A stretch of 64,000 bases of DNA from Lachnospiraceae bacterium (GTDB lineage: Bacteria; Bacillota; Clostridia; Lachnospirales; Lachnospiraceae), in NCBI GenBank assembly GCA_017416465.1, contig JAFQCK010000068.1, positions 1-64,000 of the forward strand, written 5' to 3'. The notes beneath the pieces are model-generated. The model ran no database searches and was not told the DNA's origin. It worked only from the letters and a program-made list of their open reading frames with translations. Within the stretch, counting starts at the first letter, position 1. The number at the start of each line of letters is the position of its first letter. The translations under genes and the position numbers were made by a program. Shown here in pieces: positions 1-7,372 of the stretch.

Positions 1-41
1 GCACAGCACAGCACAGCACAGGCTGAGTATGCCTTTTATTT
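1..41. repeat. GCACA tandem repeat and small hairpin at the window edge
   Basis: The first 20 bases are four copies of the 5-mer GCACA, and the run may continue left of the window. It is followed by AGGC-TGAGTAT-GCC and a T-rich stretch, a weak terminator-like hairpin at about 20-40. The rest of 42-172 is AT-rich leader in front of the large exoprotein, with no gene seen. Confidence 0.5.
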
Positions 42-172
42 TGATGTCTTTTATTTTATAAAAAGCACATGCATGGTTAAATGATATATTCATTTTACTG
101 TGTATGTGTTTTTTTATTATAGAGTATCTACAGATATATCAATTTGAAGTAGGATAACGAGGAGGAATAAAA

Positions 173-3100
173 GTGAAAAAAGTAAAAACAAACAAACTCG
201 GAAGGAGAATACTAAGCTTCATGCTGACCGTAGCCTTAATGGTAGGACTAATGCCGGGGAATGTGATGACTGTAAGGGCAGAAGAAAGCAGTTCTACTGA
301 GTTAAGCGTGACAGCCTTTGCTACACCGGAGCAGTTGATGAGCAGTGATAACTTTGCTCTGCATACCGATACAGGAAGAGGTACGGCACAGAAGGTATAC
401 TTCGGAACCAATGGAAGCAATAAGCAGACATGGTACATCGCAGGTTCAGATGCAACTTACAGTATCGTACTGTTGTGTGACCCGTCACTTCCGATGGCAA
501 CCGGTACTATGTTTGAGGATGATTGGGAAAATAACAAAACATATAGTGCAGATTGGAGATGTACCTATGAAACAGCCCCAAATGAGGTCTATCCAAACCA
601 CTACGGAGCAAGTGATTTAAGGGGAGTGTTACAGGGGTATACCAGTAATGATAATACCGGGAAATTTTCAGCGGCCGAAAAAGGGCTGATGCAGTCAACC
701 AAGGTTTATACAGATGATGATAAGCGAAAAGATGAGGGTGAAACGGACTATACCTATTATACAGAGGATGTGCTGTATCCGGCATACGGAGACTTTGACG
801 ATGACCAATATATCACGGTAGGAGCAAACAGCGAAGAAAGCTTAAATGGCGGACTAAAAGTAAGCCTGAAATCAGCACCTTACAATAGCGGAGATGATTT
901 CTGGCTGCGGGCGCCGTATATCAATAGTTACGTTGCGCTCGTTGCGACTCCGGGCGGTTACGTGGGCAGCTACCGTGTATTCAATGTGGACTCGGTTGTG
1001 CCCGCTTTTCGATTAAATCTGTCATCTGTTCTCTTTGCATCTGCTGCGACAGCAGCAACATCTGATGCAAGCCTGACAGATACCATGACCTTCCGTGTGG
1101 ATGGAGATGATAAGATAACAAGCCAAGCATCTTACAGCACAGACAATGTGATAGTGGATGCGGCAGAAGAAGAAACGGTATATCTCTATGTACAGGGGAA
1201 GAACGGAACTACTGACTGGGTATATTCTCAGGAAGTAAGTGCAGATACTACCATAGCTACAGGCACCATTAAGTCTGGTGCGAAGGATAGCAATGGAAGT
1301 GCTGTCAGTCTGACAAGTGTTGATTTAAGCCAGTGCGAGATTTGGATTGAAAAGAAGGTAACAGATGATAATCTGGTATATGCAGTGATGGCAAAGGAGT
1401 TTGAAACTATAGCAACGGTAGCGGTAACGGATATTACTGCACCGGTAGCAGGGGCTGAGCTTGATGTGGTTGCTACATGCAATACCACAGGCGTAAGCAC
1501 TACAACACCGACTGTCAGCTATACAAAGAATGGCGAGTCTGTTTCCGGTAATGCAGCAGGATATCTGGCAGGTTATACAGCTACCGTAGAGTTGGGAGCT
1601 GCTGTAGGTTATAAATTTACTAACGAAACCACCGCTACCATTAATGGTAATGAAGCAAGCGTTTCTTACGATGCTGATACAGGCAAGCTTACCGTAAGCT
1701 ATACCTTTGATAAGACTGCTAAGCTTCCTCTTGGGAATGCATATTATGTAACGAAAGACGAGCTGATGAGTAGCTTTGATTTGGACGGAACGGATGATAC
1801 TGTAGGAAAGGTATACTTCGGAACCAATGGAAGCAATAAGCAGACATGGTACATCGCAGGTTCAGATGCATCTGACAGTATCGTACTGTTGTGTGACCCG
1901 TCACTTCCGATGGCAACCGGTACTATGTTTGAGGATAATAGGAATAATAACAAAACATATAGTGCAGATTGGAGATGTACCTATGAAACAGCCCCAAATA
2001 AGGTCTATCCAAACCACTACGGAGCAAGTGATCTGCGTCTGATTACCTTACCAAGTTTGGAAAGCAGTGCATTTTCCACAAGTGAACAGGATATGATGCT
2101 GGCAACCAAGGTTTATACAGATGATGATAAGCGAAAAGATGAGAGTGAAACGGACTATACTTATTATACAGAGGATGTGCTGTATCCGGCATACGGAGAC
2201 ATTAACGATAAGCAATATATCACGGTAGGAGCAAACAGCGAAGAAAGCTTAAATGGCGGACTAAAAGTAAGCCTGAAATCAGCACCTTACAATAGCGGAG
2301 ATTATTTCTGGCTGCGGGCGCCGTCCTCTGACTATAGTAACTATGCGCACGTTGTGAATCCGGGCTATTACGTGCTCCTCAACTATGTCAACAATGCTCG
2401 CTCGGTTGTGCCCGCTTTTCGCTTAAATCTGTCATCTGTTCTCTTTGCATCTGCTGCGACAGCAGCAACATCTGATGCAAGCCTGACAGATACCCTGACC
2501 TTCCGTGTGGACGATACAGAAAAGATTAAATCAAAAGCTGCTTATACCACATGCGGTGTGACAGTAAATTATGATGAAGGTGATGGAAATGTATTCCTCT
2601 ATGTGCAGGATGCAGACAGTGTGTATTCTGTGAAAATCACAGAGGATACTATAGTGGCATTGTCTGATATGACAGGAATTAATAATCTGACTGATGAAAG
2701 CACCAAGATTTGGCTGGAAAAGTCAGAGGATAATGTAGCGTATGCGGTAATGGCAGAAGCGTTACTTACAGAGCATATACCAAATGCAGATGACGGAGAT
2801 TGCACAACAGCAATAACTTGTAGTAGTTGTGGAACAGTAACCACAGAGGCAAAGGAAAACCATATTGATGACAATGGTGATGGAATTTGTGATAATTGTG
2901 ACTATCTTGTAGCACCGGCACGTGTAGATGAATATTATCAGATTGCAAATGCAAATAATTTGATGTGGTTTGCCCAGCAGGTAAATGAAGGACGGACTAC
3001 TATCAACGCAAAGCTTACAGCGGATATTGATATGAAAGATATCGACTGGACGACTATGAGTAGCTTTGCAGGTACATTTGATGGTGATGGACATACGATT

Positions 3101-5167
3101 TTATATTTGTGTGCAGATGAAAATGGCGGAGATGACGATATTGCAAATGGAAGCAGATGTGGATTGTTCCAGACATTGTCAGTAGGAGGTACAGTTACCA
3201 ATCTTACAATATCAGGAGCACAATTGTGGTCTGCTCACAGTGCAGGTGCAATTGCAGCTGTAAATAATGGTACAATTTCAAAGTGTATTGTGAAAGATTC
3301 AACGATAGAGCTTGGAGCAAGTCATGGTCTTGCGGCGATAGCAGGAACAAATACCGGAACTGTTACGGATTGCGGAGTAGTGAATTGTTTCTTGCAGAGA
3401 AGATGGGGGGCAGCAAATAGTAGCGATTATGCAATAGGTGTTATTGTAGAGGATAATAGTGGTACAGTAAGTAACTGTTTCAGTTATGGATGTACATTCA
3501 GCAATTCGTCTAACTTATTTGCAATTGTTGAAAGCGGTAATGCTCCTGTTAATTGTTATTACTATACAGCGGCTACAGTATCAGATACAGCAGCAACATC
3601 AAAGACAGTAGAAGCGTTTGAAAACGGTGAGGTTGCATATCTCTTAAACGGCTCTTCAAGCGAAAATGTGACTTGGTATCAGACATTGGAAACAGATACC
3701 TATCCGGTACCGGATAATACACATGGTATGGTATATTACGGCTATGTAGATTGTCAGAGCCAAGACAAGATATATGCAAATACAGAACTTTCAAAAGATA
3801 AACCAGAGCATATTCCGAATGAAGATGATGGAAACTGTACAACACCTGTAACTTGTAGTGTATGTGGAAAAGTTACGACAGAAGCGAAGCCACATACAGA
3901 TGAAAATTCCGATAATAAGTGCGATGAATGTGGTTCGGATATAGTTGTATGTACAGAGCATATCCCGAATGCAGATGATGGAGATTGTACAACAGCAATA
4001 ACCTGTAGCGTATGTGGAGAAGTAACCACAGAAGCAAAGGCAACCCATACACCAAATGAAGATGATGGAGATTGTACGACAGCAATAACCTGTAGTGTGT
4101 GTGGCAAAGTAACGACAGCGGCGAAGGCAACCCATACACCGAATGCAGACGATGGAGACTGTACAACAGCGGTAACTTGTAGTGTATGTGGAAAAGTAAC
4201 AACAGAAGCAGGTCATGTAGATGCAAATTCCGATGGAAAGTGTGATGTTTGTGGTTTATTTACAGATGGTATCGGAGCGAATTTGGCAGGATACACAATC
4301 AGCTTAAATGGTAACATCGGTGTAAACTTCTATATGGAACTTGACACAGAGGTAGTGGGTGATACCGGAGCATACATGCTCTTTACATTGCCAAATGGCG
4401 ATACAGAGCAGGTAGCTATTGCAGATGCAACCCAAAATACAACACTTGTAGAAGGCAAGACTTATTATATATTCTCCTGCGAAGTAGCTTCTTATGAGAT
4501 GGCACAGAGCATTAAGGCTCAGATGTTTGACGGAAACGGAAACGGTGGTAAGGAATACAGCTACACCGTAAGAGATTACGCAGAGTATATCATTAACAAT
4601 ACAGCAAGCTATTCTACTGATGGTGTGGCTTTTGCAAAGGCTTTGTTGAACTATGGAGCTTGCTCACAGACATATTTTGAAGTAGAAACAGGCAATCTTG
4701 CCAATAAGAACCTTGATGCAGCAGACCAAACGGTAACAACGCTTATAGCGAGTGACCTTGAAACATACAAGGTATCTGCTACAAGTAATGAATTAGGTAC
4801 ATTTGCCGGATATAGTCTTACATTAAAGTCTGAAACTACATTAAAGGCATATTTCAAGCCGGCTGAGGGTGTGGATGTAAGTAATTTGACATTTACAGCT
4901 AATGGACAAACAGTAACACCTACTAAATCCGGAGATTATTATGTGTTGTCTTTGGAGAACATCAAGGCTTGGGATTTGGATACAAGTTATGCATTTAAGG
5001 TATCTAATGGCAGTGTAGAATTAGAATTTTCTTGCAGCGCATTGTCTTATGGATATAGTGTCTTGAATAAGGGAAACAGCACTTATCCGGACACATTGAT
5101 ACAGTTGATTTCAGCACTTCGTGTATATCAGCAGAAGTCTGAGGTTTATGTTTCGGGTAACAATTAA
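173..5167 (+). CDS. Large secreted multidomain protein with two DUF6273 modules, probable DGR target
   Basis: This 1664-residue protein has a Sec signal peptide (residues 1-36, Lys/Arg-rich start, hydrophobic core, VRAEE cleavage area). Two near-identical DUF6273-type modules follow, at about 75-304 and 547-775 (WYIAGSD, FWLRAP and VVPAFRLNL landmarks). There are five Cys-rich repeats of the form HxPNxDDGxC...CSxCG at about 866-910 and 1212-1360, a GLUG-like segment at 920-1000, and a C-terminal domain from about 1364. No LPXTG anchor is visible, so it is probably released or held non-covalently. The start ATG follows GAGGAGG. Within the two modules only a stretch of about 95 bp differs strongly, and there the codons are NNY; this resembles DGR variable repeats in a C-type-lectin-like fold. 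It lies just upstream of the RiPP-like cassette inside the mobile element. The ligand is unknown. Confidence 0.85.
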   Translation: MKKVKTNKLGRRILSFMLTVALMVGLMPGNVMTVRAEESSSTELSVTAFATPEQLMSSDNFALHTDTGRGTAQKVYFGTNGSNKQTWYIAGSDATYSIVLLCDPSLPMATGTMFEDDWENNKTYSADWRCTYETAPNEVYPNHYGASDLRGVLQGYTSNDNTGKFSAAEKGLMQSTKVYTDDDKRKDEGETDYTYYTEDVLYPAYGDFDDDQYITVGANSEESLNGGLKVSLKSAPYNSGDDFWLRAPYINSYVALVATPGGYVGSYRVFNVDSVVPAFRLNLSSVLFASAATAATSDASLTDTMTFRVDGDDKITSQASYSTDNVIVDAAEEETVYLYVQGKNGTTDWVYSQEVSADTTIATGTIKSGAKDSNGSAVSLTSVDLSQCEIWIEKKVTDDNLVYAVMAKEFETIATVAVTDITAPVAGAELDVVATCNTTGVSTTTPTVSYTKNGESVSGNAAGYLAGYTATVELGAAVGYKFTNETTATINGNEASVSYDADTGKLTVSYTFDKTAKLPLGNAYYVTKDELMSSFDLDGTDDTVGKVYFGTNGSNKQTWYIAGSDASDSIVLLCDPSLPMATGTMFEDNRNNNKTYSADWRCTYETAPNKVYPNHYGASDLRLITLPSLESSAFSTSEQDMMLATKVYTDDDKRKDESETDYTYYTEDVLYPAYGDINDKQYITVGANSEESLNGGLKVSLKSAPYNSGDYFWLRAPSSDYSNYAHVVNPGYYVLLNYVNNARSVVPAFRLNLSSVLFASAATAATSDASLTDTLTFRVDDTEKIKSKAAYTTCGVTVNYDEGDGNVFLYVQDADSVYSVKITEDTIVALSDMTGINNLTDESTKIWLEKSEDNVAYAVMAEALLTEHIPNADDGDCTTAITCSSCGTVTTEAKENHIDDNGDGICDNCDYLVAPARVDEYYQIANANNLMWFAQQVNEGRTTINAKLTADIDMKDIDWTTMSSFAGTFDGDGHTILYLCADENGGDDDIANGSRCGLFQTLSVGGTVTNLTISGAQLWSAHSAGAIAAVNNGTISKCIVKDSTIELGASHGLAAIAGTNTGTVTDCGVVNCFLQRRWGAANSSDYAIGVIVEDNSGTVSNCFSYGCTFSNSSNLFAIVESGNAPVNCYYYTAATVSDTAATSKTVEAFENGEVAYLLNGSSSENVTWYQTLETDTYPVPDNTHGMVYYGYVDCQSQDKIYANTELSKDKPEHIPNEDDGNCTTPVTCSVCGKVTTEAKPHTDENSDNKCDECGSDIVVCTEHIPNADDGDCTTAITCSVCGEVTTEAKATHTPNEDDGDCTTAITCSVCGKVTTAAKATHTPNADDGDCTTAVTCSVCGKVTTEAGHVDANSDGKCDVCGLFTDGIGANLAGYTISLNGNIGVNFYMELDTEVVGDTGAYMLFTLPNGDTEQVAIADATQNTTLVEGKTYYIFSCEVASYEMAQSIKAQMFDGNGNGGKEYSYTVRDYAEYIINNTASYSTDGVAFAKALLNYGACSQTYFEVETGNLANKNLDAADQTVTTLIASDLETYKVSATSNELGTFAGYSLTLKSETTLKAYFKPAEGVDVSNLTFTANGQTVTPTKSGDYYVLSLENIKAWDLDTSYAFKVSNGSVELEFSCSALSYGYSVLNKGNSTYPDTLIQLISALRVYQQKSEVYVSGNN
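902..1012 (+). repeat. Candidate DGR variable region 1
   Basis: Residues 244-280 of the exoprotein. The segment is bounded by the constant TGGCTGCGGGCGCCG on the left and TCGGTTGTGCCCGCTTTTCG on the right. Most codons between these that differ from the second copy end in T or C and vary in their first two bases, as expected from mutagenesis of AAY template codons. A CTGCTG-CGA-CAGCAG hairpin sits 29 bp downstream (1041-1055); downstream hairpins are known at several DGR variable repeats. Confidence 0.65.
2309..2422 (+). repeat. Candidate DGR variable region 2
   Basis: Residues 713-750, the counterpart of variable region 1, with one extra codon. By eye there are about 27 substitutions against region 1, all but about three in first or second codon positions. 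The roughly 95 bases before have one mismatch and the roughly 70 bases after have none. The same CTGCTG/CAGCAG hairpin follows at 2451-2465. The segment is richer in G+C than the surrounding gene. Confidence 0.65.
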
Positions 5168-5196
5168 TTTTTCATAGAAGAGAATGGAGGATGACA

Positions 5197-5301
5197 ATGA
5201 AAGAAGTATATGAGACACCGGAAATGGAAGTAGTAGAGTTCGAGACAGAGGACATTATTACTGCAAGTGGAGACACTCCTTTTGTTCCTGCTGAGCCGTA
5301 A
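5197..5301 (+). CDS. RiPP-like precursor peptide (34 aa)
   Basis: ATG preceded by GGAGG at 5186-5190 opens a 34-residue acidic peptide. Its N-terminus carries YETPEM, resembling the YxxPxL leader motif bound by RRE (PqqD/B1) proteins in lasso-type systems. It continues with EDIITASG and ends GDTPFVPAEP. It is directly followed by kinase, PqqD, peptidase and exporter genes, so I infer it is their substrate. A Gly-first core would place Glu at position 9, compatible with a macrolactam ring, but no asparagine-synthetase-like cyclase is in the window. The terminal PFVPA recurs at the C-terminus of the next gene. The cleavage site and modification are unknown. Confidence 0.6.
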   Translation: MKEVYETPEMEVVEFETEDIITASGDTPFVPAEP

Positions 5302-5343
5302 TATCTGTTAAGGATGCAAAATTGCATAAAAATGTAAGTGGGT

Positions 5344-5374
5344 GGCAGGTGTCATAATGATGCCTGCCGCTTTT
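5344..5374 (+). terminator. Attenuator-like hairpin after the precursor gene
   Basis: GGCAGG at 5344-5349 pairs with CCTGCC at 5363-5368, extended inward through two G-U pairs, and is followed by GCTTTTAG. Its place between the precursor and the maturation genes suggests partial termination giving excess precursor transcript. Confidence 0.5.
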
Positions 5375-5391
5375 AGAGAGAGGAAATTGGT

Positions 5392-5898
5392 ATGAAAAGA
5401 ATATATAGTCTTATTTTAGTATTAACCTTGATTGTTTGCCTTGTAGCTTGTGGTAAGCAGGAGCAGGCAAAGGAGACTTCAAACAACATCGTAGATAAAG
5501 AGTCTGTTTCGCAGACAGCTGAGCCTATGGAAACGGAAGAACCACGGAAGCAAAGTGAAGTAGTAGGAGATTTGCCTATAATTGGTCTTGAGGAGCCGAC
5601 TGCGACACAGGCGAGCGAGGGTACGCAAGCGGGTACAGCTATAGCAGTACCGACAGATGCCCCTACCGAAAAGCCTGTTGTAAAGCCTACAGAAGCACCG
5701 ACAAATGCACCAGCGGAAGAACCAACCGAGGAGCCGACTTCTGCACCAACGGAAAGACCGACAGAAACACCTACCACAGAGCCGACGGAGAGTCCAACTG
5801 AGGAGCCGACTACACCAACCACAGAAGCTCCAACCGAAGAACCTACTGAGGAGCCAACCGAAGCTCCGATAGAGTTACCTTTTGTTCCGGCATTTTAA
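5392..5898 (+). CDS. Pro/Thr/Glu-rich lipoprotein ending in a precursor-like tail
   Basis: This 168-residue lipoprotein has a type II signal peptide with lipobox LVAC (Cys at about 20). Residues 55-160 are low-complexity PTE/EEPT repeats, a likely extended stalk. It ends IELPFVPAF, sharing PFVPA with the C-terminus of the 34-residue peptide just upstream. It lies between the precursor and the kinase genes, probably in one transcript. No enzymatic domain is visible. It could be a surface-tethered variant of the peptide, an immunity or receptor lipoprotein, or a second substrate of the maturation enzymes; the sequence does not decide among these. Confidence 0.7.
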   Translation: MKRIYSLILVLTLIVCLVACGKQEQAKETSNNIVDKESVSQTAEPMETEEPRKQSEVVGDLPIIGLEEPTATQASEGTQAGTAIAVPTDAPTEKPVVKPTEAPTNAPAEEPTEEPTSAPTERPTETPTTEPTESPTEEPTTPTTEAPTEEPTEEPTEAPIELPFVPAF

Positions 5899-5922
5899 TT
5901 TATCAAGAAAAGATGTGAAGCT

Positions 5923-6684
5923 ATGGCAGAGAATAACAGGGCAATTCCTTTTTGTATCAAGCTGGCAGAAGTGGTTATCCGCATTGAGCCTATGTTTGAC
6001 TATATGAAAGAGTATTGTCAGGAATACATTACAGAAGAACAGGCTGCTTTTGCAGTCAGGACAGAACCGGAGGATATTGCCTTTGAGCGTGAGCGTTCCA
6101 GAAAGGAAGCAGAGAGAGAAGGAAGTCCTGTCATGGAATTTTCCGATGCCTATCTGGAAACATTGGCTGTGTACCGTCAGATTGCGGAACGATTACCTAT
6201 GCTTGATACTTTGCTGTTTCATGGCTCTGTGATTGCTGTGGACGGTGCAGGGTATCTGTTTACCGCTAAAAGTGGCACAGGCAAGTCCACCCACACAAGG
6301 CTGTGGAGAGAACAGTTCGGCAATCGTGCGGTTATGGTAAATGATGACAAGCCACTTTTGAAGATAACGGAAGATGGCGTTGCAGCCTATGGTACGCCCT
6401 GGAATGGAAAGCACAGGTTAAGTACCAACATATCAGTACCACTAAAGGCTATTTGTGTGCTGACAAGGGATACAGTCAACCATATAGAGGAAATCGGGCC
6501 GGGGGAAGCGTACCAGATGCTTTTACAGCAGACCTACCGCCCGATGGACAAGGCTTCTATGGTACAGACCTTGAAGCTGATTGATGGAATAATGAAGAAC
6601 ACGAGATTTTATAGGTTAGGATGCAACAGAAATAAGGAAGCTGCCAAGATAGCTTTTGAGGGAATGAATGGAGGATTAGCATGA
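5923..6684 (+). CDS. HPr-kinase/PEPCK-like kinase of a RiPP cassette
   Basis: A 253-residue protein with a P-loop AKSGTGKST at about 115-123, followed by HTRLWREQFG and VMVNDDKPLL. This is the HPrK/PEPCK-like arrangement seen in kinases that modify lasso-type precursors (paeninodin-type, ThcoK/PsmK). It is smaller than true HPr kinases and lacks their N-terminal domain. Its stop overlaps the next start by 4 bp (ATGA), indicating translational coupling to the PqqD gene. By family, the likely role is ATP-dependent phosphorylation of the precursor; the acceptor residue is not evident, since the peptide ends in Pro rather than Ser. Confidence 0.75.
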   Translation: MAENNRAIPFCIKLAEVVIRIEPMFDYMKEYCQEYITEEQAAFAVRTEPEDIAFERERSRKEAEREGSPVMEFSDAYLETLAVYRQIAERLPMLDTLLFHGSVIAVDGAGYLFTAKSGTGKSTHTRLWREQFGNRAVMVNDDKPLLKITEDGVAAYGTPWNGKHRLSTNISVPLKAICVLTRDTVNHIEEIGPGEAYQMLLQQTYRPMDKASMVQTLKLIDGIMKNTRFYRLGCNRNKEAAKIAFEGMNGGLA

Positions 6685-6941
6685 GATTAAGAGAAGGATT
6701 TATAACTCATGAGAGTGCAGGAGAGCATATCACGGTAACAGCCGGAAATACTGTCTTTAACGGAATGGTACGAAGCAATAAGACTGCCGGGTTTATCGTG
6801 GAGTGCTTAAAAGAAAATGTAACCAAAGAGGACATTATTGCAAAAATGCTTGAAAAATATGATGCCGAAAGAGAGCTGATTGAAAAGGATGTAGAGAAGA
6901 TTTTAGAGCAGCTGCAAGCAATAGGAGCCATTGATGATTAA
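6681..6941 (+). CDS. PqqD-family RiPP recognition element protein
   Basis: An 86-residue protein with the PqqD/RRE layout: a short beta-rich N-terminus, then a helical half typical of the family (GFIVECLKENVTKEDIIAKMLEKYDAE region). Stand-alone RREs bind the leader peptide and deliver it to partner enzymes; here the plausible ligand is the YETPEM leader at the start of the cassette. It overlaps the kinase gene by 4 bp and the peptidase gene by 8 bp. Confidence 0.75.
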   Translation: MRLREGFITHESAGEHITVTAGNTVFNGMVRSNKTAGFIVECLKENVTKEDIIAKMLEKYDAERELIEKDVEKILEQLQAIGAIDD

Positions 6942-7371
6942 AATCACTTACGAAGAGGAACTGAATAGAAAGGGAAAGTTTACCTATACCTGTAGCGGTG
7001 TCAGTATGCTTCCGCTTCTTCGTCAGCACAAAGACCTGTTTACCATTGAAAAGAAGCAGGGCAGATGTAAAAAGTACGATGTGGTTCTGTATAAAAGACC
7101 GCCAAAGTCCTTTGTGCTACACCGTGTAGTGGAAGTCCGGGAAAGGGATTATGTTATCCTTGGGGATAACTGCTTAAACAAGGAGTATGGCATTCGTGAT
7201 GAGGATATTTTAGGCGTGATGACTTCCTTTGTCAGAAATGGCAAGGAATATTTGGTAAACCACAAGGGGTATCGGTTGTATGCAGTGGTGTGGTATTTTT
7301 TATATCCGCTTCGGCGGGTTTTTATGAAATGCAAGATAAAGTGCAGAGGAATTTTGAGGAAAGACAGATAG
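6934..7371 (+). CDS. S24/S26-type serine peptidase, probable leader peptidase
   Basis: About 145 residues with the box SGVSMLPLL near the N-terminus (nucleophile Ser at about 24), then YDVVLYKR and FVLHRVVEV. His stands where bacterial signal peptidases have Lys, as in SipW/Sec11-type enzymes. ILGDNCLNKE matches the family's GDN motif. The C-terminus is basic and hydrophobic. I take ATG 6934 as start; an in-frame TTG lies one codon upstream. It probably removes the leader of the neighbouring peptide and would stand in for the transglutaminase-like protease of lasso systems. A role in processing the exoprotein is an alternative. Confidence 0.65.
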   Translation: MIKITYEEELNRKGKFTYTCSGVSMLPLLRQHKDLFTIEKKQGRCKKYDVVLYKRPPKSFVLHRVVEVRERDYVILGDNCLNKEYGIRDEDILGVMTSFVRNGKEYLVNHKGYRLYAVVWYFLYPLRRVFMKCKIKCRGILRKDR

Positions 7372-7372
7372 T

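Noticed and set aside
3754-4226. Long minus-strand open frames opposite the Cys-rich repeats
   Set aside because: Shadows caused by the repeat codons of the exoprotein; no start signals.
5197-5301. Ordinary lasso peptide precursor
   Set aside because: The leader fits in part, but there is no asparagine-synthetase-like cyclase and the conserved penultimate leader Thr is not in register.
5373-5822. Gly/Ser/Val-rich minus-strand frame opposite the PTE lipoprotein
   Set aside because: A mirror of the PTE repeat codons; the plus strand has a lipobox and ribosome site.
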